From: Alphaproteobacteria bacterium
Lineage (GTDB): Bacteria > Pseudomonadota > Alphaproteobacteria > Oceanibaculales > Oceanibaculaceae
Direction of reading: 5' to 3'
Length of the DNA: 64,000 bases
NCBI GenBank assembly: GCA_018823745.1
Contig: JAHJHR010000003.1
Coordinates: 372,001 to 436,000, forward strand
Shown in pieces: positions 1-8,294 of this stretch (its first letter is position 1; the number at the start of each line of letters is the position of its first letter). Both the position numbers and the translations under genes were made by a program. The notes beneath the pieces were generated by a model. The model made no database searches and was not told the origin of the DNA. It saw only the letters and a list, made by a program, of their open reading frames with translations.

Positions 1-52
1 TTCCGGGTTTTCACCCATCACCATCCCCCATCACCACCCCAAGGACCGAGAA

Positions 53-1012
53 ATGGCCGCCCAGAGCTATCCCGTCGAGCTGACCGCCCCGGATATCGAG
101 CCCTATCGCAAGGGCAATACCGGCATCGAATTCGTCACCAGCTTCGACAGCGGCAAGCCCGGCCCGCATGTCATGATCAACGCCATCACCCATGGCAACG
201 AGATTTGCGGCGCCATCGCCCTGGACACGCTGTTCAAGCTGGGTCTGCGCCCGTCGCGCGGCATCCTGACCTTCGGCTTCATCAACCACATGGCCTATGC
301 GCGCTTCGATGCCGCCAATCCCGATGCCTCACGCTTCGTCGACGAGGATTTCAACCGGGTCTGGGTGGAAAACCGGCTGGACAGCGACGAGGACACGGTG
401 GAACTGCGCCGGGCACGCGAGCTGCGGCCGCTGTTCGACACGGTCGACCTGATGCTCGACATCCACTCGCTGGGCACCTATTCCAAGCCGCTGATGATCT
501 GCCACGGGCTGAAGAAGGAACGGGATTTCGCTGCCAAGGTGAATTTCCCGGCGCATATCATGTGCGGTTCCGGCCATATCGTCGGCAAGCGCATCATCGA
601 ATACACCCCGTTCAACGATGCGGCGAACGACAAGGTGGCGCTGCTGGTTGAGTGCGGCCAGCATTGGGCCGCCTCCAGCGGCCGCGTGGCGCTGGACACG
701 GCGCTGCATTTCCTGCGCGTGGCGGATGTGGTCGACCCGGCCTTCATCGACGCGCATCTCTCGGCCGAGGGCAAGAACCCGCCCAAGGCGGAGATGTGGG
801 AAGTGACCGGCGGCATCACCGCGAAGACAGATGATTTCCGCTTCGCCGAACAGTATATCGGCATGGAGGTCATCGCCAAGGCGGGCACGCCCATCGCGCA
901 GGATGGCGGCGAGACCATCGTCACCCCGCATGATGACTGCCTGCTGATGATGCCCAGCTACAAGCAGGGCGCTGGCACCCGCAAGCTGCGGCTTTGCAAG
1001 CGCATCGGCTAG
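53..1012 (+). CDS. Succinylglutamate desuccinylase/aspartoacylase-family (M14-like) hydrolase
   Basis: A zinc-dependent deacylase of the AstE/AspA branch of the M14 carboxypeptidase fold. Such enzymes cut the amide bond of N-acyl amino acids in the cytoplasm. The 319-residue protein shows the zinc-site motif HGNE (His47, Glu50), an asparagine-arginine pair in DFNRVW (about residue 101) and a third ligand His138 in LDIHS. The start is ATG, preceded by AAGGA at a good distance. It converges with the EamA permease, leaving seven bases between stops. Its neighbours (PutA, amidase, peptide importer) fit amino-acid salvage, but the acyl group removed cannot be read from sequence. The family call is firm; the substrate is unknown. 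Confidence 0.85.
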   Translation: MAAQSYPVELTAPDIEPYRKGNTGIEFVTSFDSGKPGPHVMINAITHGNEICGAIALDTLFKLGLRPSRGILTFGFINHMAYARFDAANPDASRFVDEDFNRVWVENRLDSDEDTVELRRARELRPLFDTVDLMLDIHSLGTYSKPLMICHGLKKERDFAAKVNFPAHIMCGSGHIVGKRIIEYTPFNDAANDKVALLVECGQHWAASSGRVALDTALHFLRVADVVDPAFIDAHLSAEGKNPPKAEMWEVTGGITAKTDDFRFAEQYIGMEVIAKAGTPIAQDGGETIVTPHDDCLLMMPSYKQGAGTRKLRLCKRIG

Positions 1013-1019
1013 GACAGGA

Positions 1020-1952
1020 TCAGGTGCTGCGGCGGCGTTCTGCCAGCCAGATGCCGCCCAGCACGCTGCCCAGCGCCAGCGCGTGATAAAGCTGGAACTG
1101 CTCGCCCAGGATGACGACCCCAAGGGCGGCTGAGAATACCGGCACCAGATTGACGAAGACGCCGGCCCGGCCCGGCCCGACCAGCTCGACACTGCGCAGG
1201 AAGAATATCTGTGACAGCAGGGACGGAAACACCACGACATAGGCCAGCACGCCCCAGCCGGTCAGCGTCGGCCACTGGAAATCGCCCATCGCCACCTCGA
1301 TAATGACCAGCGGGATCGAGGTCAGGAAGGCGGCCCCGGCCATGACCGAGAACATCGCCAGCCCCGACACCGCCGGGCGACGGCGCAGCGCCACGGTGTA
1401 GCCGGCATAGAGCGCACAGGCGACGACCATCAGCAGATCGCCCCGGTTGAATTGGAAATCGACGATCCGCGCCAGCTCACCCTGCGTGGCCACCAGCGCG
1501 ACGCCGATCATCGTGGCGGCCACCCCCAGAATCTGCACCAGCGTGACCCGCGTGCGGTAGACCAGATAGGCGCCCAGCAGCACGAAGATCGGGATCGAGC
1601 CCTGGATAATGCCGATATTGATCGCCTGCGTCGTATGCGCGGCGACATAGAACAACGCGTTGAAGGCCGTGAATCCCAAGGCGCCGAGGATCATCAGAAA
1701 GGGCAGATGCCGGCGCAGGACCGGCCATTCCGCCGTCACGGTCTTGCGCGCGAAGAGCACCAGCAGCACCACGACGCCGACCCAGCGGAAGCCGGTCAGC
1801 GCCATCGGCGATATCTCGCCCACGGCCAGACGACCCGCCACCGCATTGGCGCCCCACATCAGCGTGGTCAGCACCAGCAGCAGATAGGCATTGCCGAACA
1901 GCAGGCCGCCGCTGCGCGTGCCTGCTTCCTGTCCTGACGATTCCTGTTTCAC
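1020..1952 (-). CDS. EamA/DMT-family permease
   Basis: An inner-membrane protein of the drug/metabolite transporter superfamily. The 310 residues give about ten hydrophobic helices in two homologous EamA halves, as usual for RhaT/YdcZ-like exporters of amino acids or metabolites. The start is GTG (the reverse complement reads GTGAAACAG), preceded by a GAGGG-like site seven bases upstream. It lies 107 bp downstream of putA on the same strand, so it may be co-transcribed and export or balance proline or glutamate, but that is context only. No substrate-specific residues are recognisable. Confidence 0.85.
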   Translation of the reverse strand: MKQESSGQEAGTRSGGLLFGNAYLLLVLTTLMWGANAVAGRLAVGEISPMALTGFRWVGVVVLLVLFARKTVTAEWPVLRRHLPFLMILGALGFTAFNALFYVAAHTTQAINIGIIQGSIPIFVLLGAYLVYRTRVTLVQILGVAATMIGVALVATQGELARIVDFQFNRGDLLMVVACALYAGYTVALRRRPAVSGLAMFSVMAGAAFLTSIPLVIIEVAMGDFQWPTLTGWGVLAYVVVFPSLLSQIFFLRSVELVGPGRAGVFVNLVPVFSAALGVVILGEQFQLYHALALGSVLGGIWLAERRRST

Positions 1953-2059
1953 CCAAGCCCTCTTCCAGACGGAGCCTCAGCCTGTTTACTCGGCCGAATA
2001 GCGCCAGAGCGCAAGCGTTATGGGCGCAGGGCAGAGTTTCCGGCGGGTAAGCTGGCGCC

Positions 2060-5000
2060 CTACCCGATCGTCATCAGGCTGGCGTTGCCGCCGGCGGCGG
2101 CGGTGTTGATGCTGATCGACTGCTCCTCGACCAGCAGGTCCAGCGGGTAGTCGCTGATGCCGCTGGCCAGATCGTCGCGGGTCACGCCATAGACCGGGAC
2201 AATCGGGCCGTCGCGTTCCGCCAGAATGCCATTCTGCGTTTTCAGCGCGTCGCTATCGCCTTCGAACAGCACCGCGGCGTAATTGGTAGAAGCGTCAGAC
2301 ACGATGTGCGGCTTCACCGATTCCGGCAGCGTGTTGAGCAATGCAGCCTTCTCCGCCGGCACCAGCGCCGTATTGCCGGTGGCCAGCGCCGCGCCGATCT
2401 GGATCAGCAGCCCGGCATCGGTCTGCGCCAGACAGAGAACCGCGCCGCGCGGCTGCAGCGTGTAGACATTGCGCTCCCCGACCGGGCCGGGCAGATCGAC
2501 CGAGCCACCGATCAGGCTGCGCCGCAGATAGGCATCGACGCGCGTTGCCGCCTCCGCATGCCCCTGCGCCGCCAGCCAGTCGCGATAGTCCGTCGCCGGT
2601 TCCAGCGCCTTGGCGGACGGCGCCAGATCGACCGGCCTGTCCTGCGGCCGCCGGGACAGCAGACGGTGTAGATAGAGCGGTCCGCCCGCCTTCGGACCAG
2701 TGCCGGACAGGCCGCGCCCGCCAAAGGGCTGCACGCCGACCACCGCACCGATCAGATTGCGGTTCACATAGATATTGCCGGCCTGGATCTGCGCGATCAG
2801 CTTGTTGATCGTCTCGTCGATCCGGCTGTGCACGCCGAAGGTCAGGCCATAGCCGGTGTTGTTCACCGCCTCGACCAGCGCCTTCAGCTTTGTGCGGCGA
2901 TAGCGCAGCACATGCAGCACCGGGCCGAACACCTCGCGGCTCAGTTCCGACAGGCTGTCGATCTCGATCAGCGTCGGTGCAACGAAGGTGCCGTTGCGTG
3001 CCGCCGCCGGCAGGGCAGCCTGCTCGACCTTCCGGCCGCCTTCCCGCATCGCGTCGATATGCGCCTGGATGGTCGCCCGCGCCTCCTCGGTGATGACCGG
3101 GCCGACATCGGTGGACAGCCGGTCGGGATTGCCGATCGACAGCTCCGCCAGCGCCCCCTTCAGCATGGTCAGCACGGTATCGGCAATCTCCTCCTGCAGG
3201 CACAGCACGCGCAAGGCGGAGCAGCGCTGCCCGGCGGAATCGAAGGCCGACATCAGCACATCGCCGACCACCTGTTCCGGTAGGGCCGAGGAATCGACGA
3301 TCAGCACATTCTGGCCGCCGGTCTCAGCAATCAGCGGGATGGTCCTGCCCTCGGCGGTCAGCCGCTCGGCCAGGGTGCGGCGGATCAGCTTTGCCACCTC
3401 GGTCGAGCCGGTGAACATGACTCCGGCCGTGCGGCTATCCTCCACCAGCGCCGCGCCCACCGCGCCATCGCCCGGCAGCAGCTGCAGCGCGCCGGCCGGG
3501 ACGCCGGCCTCATGCAGCAAGGCAACTGCCTGCGCGGCGATCAGCGGCGTCTCCTCGGCCGGCTTGGCCAGCACGGCATTGCCGGCAGCCAGCGCCGCCG
3601 CCACCTGCCCGGCAAAGATCGCCAGCGGGAAGTTCCACGGGCTGATGCAGACCACCGGCCCCAGCGGGCGATGCGTGTCGTTGGAGAAACCCTTGCGGAT
3701 CTGGACCGCGTAATAGCGCAGGAAATCGACCGCCTCGCGCACCTCGCCCACCGCATTGGGCAGCGATTTTCCGGCCTCGCGCACGATCAACCCGAGCAGG
3801 GCCGGCAGGCGCGCTTCCATCAGATCGGCGGCGCGAGTCAGGCAGGCCGCGCGCTCCTCCGGCGGGGTCGACTGCCAGATCGGCGCATAGGCGGCGGCAT
3901 GCTCCATCGCGGTGGCGACGGTCGCCGGCGTGGCATCCAGGACGGTGCCGACGATGTCGCGGTGATTGGCCGGGTTGCGGATCTGCCGGGACACGCCCTC
4001 CGCCGGGCCATCGGCCAGCAGCGGGGCTGCGGTATAGACCATCTCCGCGCTGGCCAGCAGCGCCCCGGACAGCGAGGCCAGGCGCTGCTCGTTCGACAGA
4101 TCCAGCCCGGCGGAATTCGGCCGTTCCGGCGCGAACAGGTCGCGCGGCAGGGAAATCTTCGGATGCGGCGCGCCGACCGGCGTGATGGCCGCAGCCTGCG
4201 CCACCGGATCAGCCGTCAGCTCCTCCACCGGCACCGCCGGATCGGCAATGCGGTTCACGAAGGAGGTATTGGCGCCGTTCTCCAGCAGGCGGCGCACCAG
4301 ATAGGCCAGCAGCGTCTCATGCGTGCCGACCGGCGCATAGATGCGGCACGGCCGGTTCAGCTTGTTATGGCCGACCACCTCGTCATAGAGCGGCTCGCCC
4401 ATACCGTGCAGGCACTGGAACTCGTACTGGCCGGCGTAATAATTCGACCCCGCCATGTGATAGATCGTCGCCAGCGTATGGGCGTTATGCGTGGCGAATT
4501 GCGGGTAGACCGCATCGGGAGCCGCCAGCAGCTTGCGCGCACAGGCGATGTAGGAGACGTCGGTGTAGACCTTGCGGGTATAGACCGGGAAGCCTTCCAG
4601 GCCATCCAGCTGGGCGCGCTTGATCTCGCCATCCCAATAGGCGCCCTTCACCAGCCGGATCATCAGCCGGTGGCTGCTTCGCCGCGCCAGGTCGATGACA
4701 TAATCGATCACGAAGGGCGCGCGCTTCTGGTAGCCCTGGATGACAAAGCCGATGCCGTTCCAGCCCGCCAGATCAGGGTCGAAGCACAGCGCCTCCAGCA
4801 GATCGAGGGAGATTTCCAGCCGGTCGGCTTCCTCCGCATCGATGTTCAGGCCGATATCATACTGCTTCGCCAGCATGACCAGCGATTTCAGGCGCGGCAG
4901 CAGCTCGCTCGTCATGCGCTCATACTGGCTGCGGGAATAGCGCGGGTGCAACGCCGACAGCTTCACCGAGATCCCCGGCCCCTCATAGATGCCGCGCTTG

Positions 5001-5941
5001 CCCGCCGCCTTGCCGATGGCGTGGATTGCCTGTTCGTAGTCGCGGTAATAGCGGTCGGCATCCGCCGCCGTGGTCGCCGCCTCGCCCAGCATGTCGTAGG
5101 AATAGCGGAAACCGCGCGATTCGTATTTGCGGCTGTTGGCCAGCGCCTCGGCGATGGTCTGGCCGGTGACGAACTGCTCGCCCATCATCCGCATCGCCAT
5201 GTCGACGCCCTTGCGGATCAGCGGCTCGCCGCCCTTGCCGATCAGCCGGGTCAGCGCCGAAGACAGGCCGGATTCGCTGCTGGTTCCGGTCAGCTTGCCG
5301 GTGACAAGCAAGCCCCAGGTGGCGGCGTTCACGAACAGCGACGGGCTGTGGCCGATATGCGCCTCCCAATCGCCGACGCCGATCTTGTCGCGGATAAGCG
5401 CGTCGCGCGTACCCCGGTCGGGAATGCGCAGCAGCGCCTCCGCCAGGCACATCAGCGCCACGCCCTCCTGGCTGGACAGCGAATATTCGTGGATCAGCGC
5501 CTCGACACCGCCGCCATGCAGCTTGGCACGCAGCGATTCAACCAGCGTGCGGGCCAGCTGGCCGGCCTGGCTCACCGTTGCCGCCGGCAGCGTCGCCTGG
5601 GTCAGCAGCAAAGGCAGGCATTCCGGTTCCGGCCGGCGATAGGCCGCCGTGATCTTGGCGCGCAGCACGCTTTGCGGCTGGACGGTCTGGGCGAATTCCA
5701 GGAAGGGGGTTAGGGCCGCTTCCTCGGCCGCCTCGACCATCTCCAGCTCGGCGCCCTCCTCGCCCAATATCCCGGACAGGCTGCCGCCGCGCTCGATATG
5801 CTCGACGGTGGAGAGCAGCGACTGCTTGATCAGCCAGTGCGGCGACCGCCCGACCCGCTCCGCCACCGCCTTCAGCCGGTTGCGCAACCGCTCGTCGACC
5901 TTTACGCCAATAGTGGTGGACGCATTCTTGCCGCTGGTCAT
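2060..5941 (-). CDS. putA: Trifunctional PutA: proline repressor, proline dehydrogenase, P5C dehydrogenase
   Basis: Oxidises proline to glutamate in two steps: FAD proline dehydrogenase, then NAD-dependent delta-1-pyrroline-5-carboxylate dehydrogenase. At 1293 residues it is full trifunctional length. Residues 1-50 are a ribbon-helix-helix DNA-binding domain with the diagnostic PHWLIKQ motif. The PRODH barrel spans about 210-570. The ALDH domain spans about 650-1100, with Glu873 in AETGGQ and catalytic Cys907 in AGQRCSAL. The C-terminal tail about 1270-1290 carries NTAAAGGNASLM, typical of long PutA proteins. The start ATG follows GGGAG by eight bases. Three GTTGC(A/G) sites just upstream suggest autorepression. 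No putP transporter is adjacent; the next gene downstream is an EamA permease. Confidence 0.96.
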   Translation of the reverse strand: MTSGKNASTTIGVKVDERLRNRLKAVAERVGRSPHWLIKQSLLSTVEHIERGGSLSGILGEEGAELEMVEAAEEAALTPFLEFAQTVQPQSVLRAKITAAYRRPEPECLPLLLTQATLPAATVSQAGQLARTLVESLRAKLHGGGVEALIHEYSLSSQEGVALMCLAEALLRIPDRGTRDALIRDKIGVGDWEAHIGHSPSLFVNAATWGLLVTGKLTGTSSESGLSSALTRLIGKGGEPLIRKGVDMAMRMMGEQFVTGQTIAEALANSRKYESRGFRYSYDMLGEAATTAADADRYYRDYEQAIHAIGKAAGKRGIYEGPGISVKLSALHPRYSRSQYERMTSELLPRLKSLVMLAKQYDIGLNIDAEEADRLEISLDLLEALCFDPDLAGWNGIGFVIQGYQKRAPFVIDYVIDLARRSSHRLMIRLVKGAYWDGEIKRAQLDGLEGFPVYTRKVYTDVSYIACARKLLAAPDAVYPQFATHNAHTLATIYHMAGSNYYAGQYEFQCLHGMGEPLYDEVVGHNKLNRPCRIYAPVGTHETLLAYLVRRLLENGANTSFVNRIADPAVPVEELTADPVAQAAAITPVGAPHPKISLPRDLFAPERPNSAGLDLSNEQRLASLSGALLASAEMVYTAAPLLADGPAEGVSRQIRNPANHRDIVGTVLDATPATVATAMEHAAAYAPIWQSTPPEERAACLTRAADLMEARLPALLGLIVREAGKSLPNAVGEVREAVDFLRYYAVQIRKGFSNDTHRPLGPVVCISPWNFPLAIFAGQVAAALAAGNAVLAKPAEETPLIAAQAVALLHEAGVPAGALQLLPGDGAVGAALVEDSRTAGVMFTGSTEVAKLIRRTLAERLTAEGRTIPLIAETGGQNVLIVDSSALPEQVVGDVLMSAFDSAGQRCSALRVLCLQEEIADTVLTMLKGALAELSIGNPDRLSTDVGPVITEEARATIQAHIDAMREGGRKVEQAALPAAARNGTFVAPTLIEIDSLSELSREVFGPVLHVLRYRRTKLKALVEAVNNTGYGLTFGVHSRIDETINKLIAQIQAGNIYVNRNLIGAVVGVQPFGGRGLSGTGPKAGGPLYLHRLLSRRPQDRPVDLAPSAKALEPATDYRDWLAAQGHAEAATRVDAYLRRSLIGGSVDLPGPVGERNVYTLQPRGAVLCLAQTDAGLLIQIGAALATGNTALVPAEKAALLNTLPESVKPHIVSDASTNYAAVLFEGDSDALKTQNGILAERDGPIVPVYGVTRDDLASGISDYPLDLLVEEQSISINTAAAGGNASLMTIG

Positions 5942-5959
5942 GCCCCGTCTCCCGAGCAG

Positions 5960-6004
5960 GTTGCACCTGGGAAGACGTTACGGTTGCGACGATAAAGGCG
6001 CAAC
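5960..6004. promoter_or_regulatory. Candidate PutA operators upstream of putA
   Basis: The 120-bp leader of putA holds GTTGCA at 5960-5965, GTTGCG at 5983-5988 and the inverted form CGCAAC at 5999-6004. The ribbon-helix-helix domain of E. coli PutA recognises GTTGCA-type sites in the put control region. A PutA with the same domain sits directly downstream, so autoregulation by proline is the simplest reading. Only one of the three matches is exact. Confidence 0.5.
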
Positions 6005-6036
6005 CGGATTCTGGGGGTCTTTGGTGTATCCCTACA

Positions 6037-6050
6037 GGCCGGGAATGACG
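6037..6050. repeat. Half-copy of the intergenic palindromic repeat
   Basis: GGCCGGGAATGACG here is the reverse complement of the outer half of the repeat at 59726-59754. The other arm is missing. It sits in the gap between putA and the amidohydrolase gene and looks like a decayed or truncated copy. Confidence 0.35.
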
Positions 6051-6061
6051 TTCATATCAAA

Positions 6062-7183
6062 TCAAGCCCACCACTTCCCGCCCAGCACGATGCCCTCGCA
6101 GCGGAGCATCTGCTGGCCCGCGACGTTTTCGCCTGTGGAGTCGGTGAAGTTGAAGGCGCCGTCTTCGAGCGACAGGATGGTAGCGTCGCCGAGCAGGCCC
6201 GGCTTCAGCGTGCCGCGGTCGGTCTTACCGACGGCGAGAGCCGGGTTGATGGTGCTGGCGCGAATCACCTCGGCCAGGGGCAGACCCATGGCCAGGAATT
6301 TCGACATGACATTGAGCTGGTCGAAGGCTGGCCCCTTCTCCGACAGGATATGAACGTCGCTGGACAGCACGTCGGGCAGGAAGCCCTGCTTCATCATGCC
6401 CATGGCAGTCTCGAAACCGAAGCTGCCCTTGCCATGGCCGATATCGAAGATCACGCCGCGCGCCCGCGCTTCCAGCACATCGTCATGGATGCGCTTGTCG
6501 CCGGCGACCGGGCTGTTCGGGAAGGGGCGGAAGCAATGGGTGAGGATGTCGCCCTTGCGCAGCCGAGGCATCACCTCGCTGCGGTAGGGCGGTGGCGAAT
6601 CCAGATGCACCATGACCGGCAGGCCGGCATGGTCCGCCACCTCCAGCGCCATGTCGAGCGGGGCAATCGCCATCGGGCCGCTGGTGGTGCGCCCGACGCG
6701 GACCTTGATGCCGCAGACCAGATCGGCATGCTCGCGTGCCGCCTTCAGGCATTCCGGCGAGTTGATCAGGCGAAGATTCTCGTTCTCGCCGAACATCACA
6801 TTCAGCGAGAAGGCGAAGATGCCGGGATAGGAGATGTTGATCAGCGGCAGGATGCGCACTTCCGACCGCTCGATGATGTGCTTGCGGAAACCCAGTATAT
6901 TGCCCGGCCCGGCAGAACCGGCATCGATCAGCGTCGTGCAGCCGGATTTGCGGGCATAGGCGTCGGGATCGACGCCCAGCGAGGTACCGCCATAATAGAC
7001 ATGGGTGTGCAGATCGATCAGTCCCGGCGTGACGATCTTGCCGGAAACATTCCAGCTTTCCGTGCCCGCCAGACCGTCACCGATGGCGGCGACCTTGCCG
7101 CCGGTGAAGGCCACGTCGGTCACCTTGTCGATGCCCTGCGCCGGGTCGATCACCCGGCCGCCGGTCAGCACCAGATCATGCAT
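6062..7183 (-). CDS. Amidohydrolase/deacetylase-family metallohydrolase
   Basis: A cytoplasmic metal-dependent hydrolase with the dihydroorotase/EF0837-like amidohydrolase fold. The 373 residues begin with the small beta-sandwich typical of the family (LTGGRVIDPAQGI). The metal motif LIDLHTHVYYG lies at about residues 57-67, with later His/Asp ligands around MVHLDSPP and SSDVHIL. The start ATG follows GAGGA. It lies 14 bp downstream of the D-threonine-aldolase-like gene and appears co-transcribed with it and the amidase. Relatives are annotated as dihydroorotases or deacetylases without firm substrates. An N-acyl or cyclic amide of an amino acid would fit the context, but that is inference. 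Confidence 0.85.
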   Translation of the reverse strand: MHDLVLTGGRVIDPAQGIDKVTDVAFTGGKVAAIGDGLAGTESWNVSGKIVTPGLIDLHTHVYYGGTSLGVDPDAYARKSGCTTLIDAGSAGPGNILGFRKHIIERSEVRILPLINISYPGIFAFSLNVMFGENENLRLINSPECLKAAREHADLVCGIKVRVGRTTSGPMAIAPLDMALEVADHAGLPVMVHLDSPPPYRSEVMPRLRKGDILTHCFRPFPNSPVAGDKRIHDDVLEARARGVIFDIGHGKGSFGFETAMGMMKQGFLPDVLSSDVHILSEKGPAFDQLNVMSKFLAMGLPLAEVIRASTINPALAVGKTDRGTLKPGLLGDATILSLEDGAFNFTDSTGENVAGQQMLRCEGIVLGGKWWA

Positions 7184-7197
7184 GATCCCCGTTCCTC

Positions 7198-8280
7198 TCA
7201 GCTCAGCTTGCCGCGCGCCGCGACCGGCAATTCGCCGATCAGCCGGTCGCCGCGCACAGTGACGAAACGGTCGACCATGTTGGAGACGACGCAGACATGG
7301 TTCGGCACGATGCGCACCACATCACCCACGCCCGGCCGCACATTGCAGGCCGCGAGGTCGAGGAAGCCATGCTCCTCGGCGAATTTCTCGATACGGGCCT
7401 TGGGGTGTTCCAGGATCATCCCGAAACCGTCCAGCCCGCCCTTGTCATTGGTCAGCGTCTTGGAGCCGGAATCGAGAATGCCGCGCTCCGCCCCTGCCCG
7501 GCTGACCACCGTGGCATAGACCGTGACCGCGCAATCCTCCAGCGTCGCCGCACCACAGGCCATGGTCATGCGGTCGTTGAAGATGCAGGTGCCGGCGCGA
7601 TGCTCGGTTGCGCCCTTGATCTTGCCCAGATTGATCAGGTTCGGCGTGCCGCCGGAGGACACGATACCAACATCCAGCCCGGCTTCGCGCACGCCGGCCG
7701 TCGCCTGGTCGAGGAAGGCCTGGGTCTCCGCCATCGCATCCTCGGGCGGGTAGAGCATGAAGCCGGCGAAGTTCAGGCCCGGCCGGCTGGCGATATCCTT
7801 CGCCAGCGCCACCGCCTCGGCCACTGTCTCGACGCCGGAACGCTTGCGCCCCGTATCGCATTCCACCAGCACATCGAGCGTCCGCCCGGCGATCTCGGCG
7901 GCTGCCGGCAGGCCTGCCACCACCACCGGATTATCGGCGGCAACGCGGATCGTGATCCGCTGCAACAGCTTGCCCAGCCGGCCGATCTTCTCCTCGCCCA
8001 GCAGATTGTAGCTGATGAAGATGTCGTCCTGCCCGCCATCGGCCATCACCTCGGCCTCGCCCAGCTTCTGGCAGGTGATACCGGACGCCCCCGCGGCGCG
8101 CTGCATGGCGGCCAGAACAGGGCTCTTATGCGTCTTGATATGCGGCCGGTTGCCGACCCCCGCCGCGTCGCACATCGCTTGTACGCGGGCGATGTTACGC
8201 TCCACCACATCGAGGTCGATGACCACGGCCGGGGTGGAGAAATTCAGGGCGATTTCGCGTTTCAGCGCGTCGATGCTCAT
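7198..8280 (-). CDS. D-threonine aldolase / D-serine dehydratase-like PLP enzyme
   Basis: A fold-type III (alanine-racemase-like) pyridoxal phosphate enzyme of the DTA/DSD family, which acts on beta-hydroxy D-amino acids. The PLP lysine is expected in RPHIKTHK (about Lys49). DTGRKRSGV and SSGGTPN are phosphate-binding signatures. Near the C-terminus PNHVCVVSN gives His328 and Cys330, the position of the divalent-metal pair in this family. A His-x-Cys pair resembles the zinc site of eukaryotic D-serine dehydratase. The length of 360 residues is normal. It is flanked at 14 bp on each side by the amidase and amidohydrolase genes. Aldolase and dehydratase activity cannot be separated from sequence. 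Confidence 0.85.
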   Translation of the reverse strand: MSIDALKREIALNFSTPAVVIDLDVVERNIARVQAMCDAAGVGNRPHIKTHKSPVLAAMQRAAGASGITCQKLGEAEVMADGGQDDIFISYNLLGEEKIGRLGKLLQRITIRVAADNPVVVAGLPAAAEIAGRTLDVLVECDTGRKRSGVETVAEAVALAKDIASRPGLNFAGFMLYPPEDAMAETQAFLDQATAGVREAGLDVGIVSSGGTPNLINLGKIKGATEHRAGTCIFNDRMTMACGAATLEDCAVTVYATVVSRAGAERGILDSGSKTLTNDKGGLDGFGMILEHPKARIEKFAEEHGFLDLAACNVRPGVGDVVRIVPNHVCVVSNMVDRFVTVRGDRLIGELPVAARGKLS

Positions 8281-8294
8281 GATTCTGTGAACTC

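Noticed and set aside
53..1012. Assignment of the first gene as astE or aspA
   Set aside because: The zinc motifs fit the superfamily, but no arginine-succinyl pathway genes are adjacent, so a specific name is not supported.
3512..5713. Very long open frame antisense to putA
   Set aside because: It mirrors the codon bias of the GC-rich sense gene, is dominated by Arg, Gln, Ala and Gly, and contains no domain. Similar antisense frames at 16160-18037, 17737-19596, 28307-30517 and 33435-35648 were rejected for the same reason.
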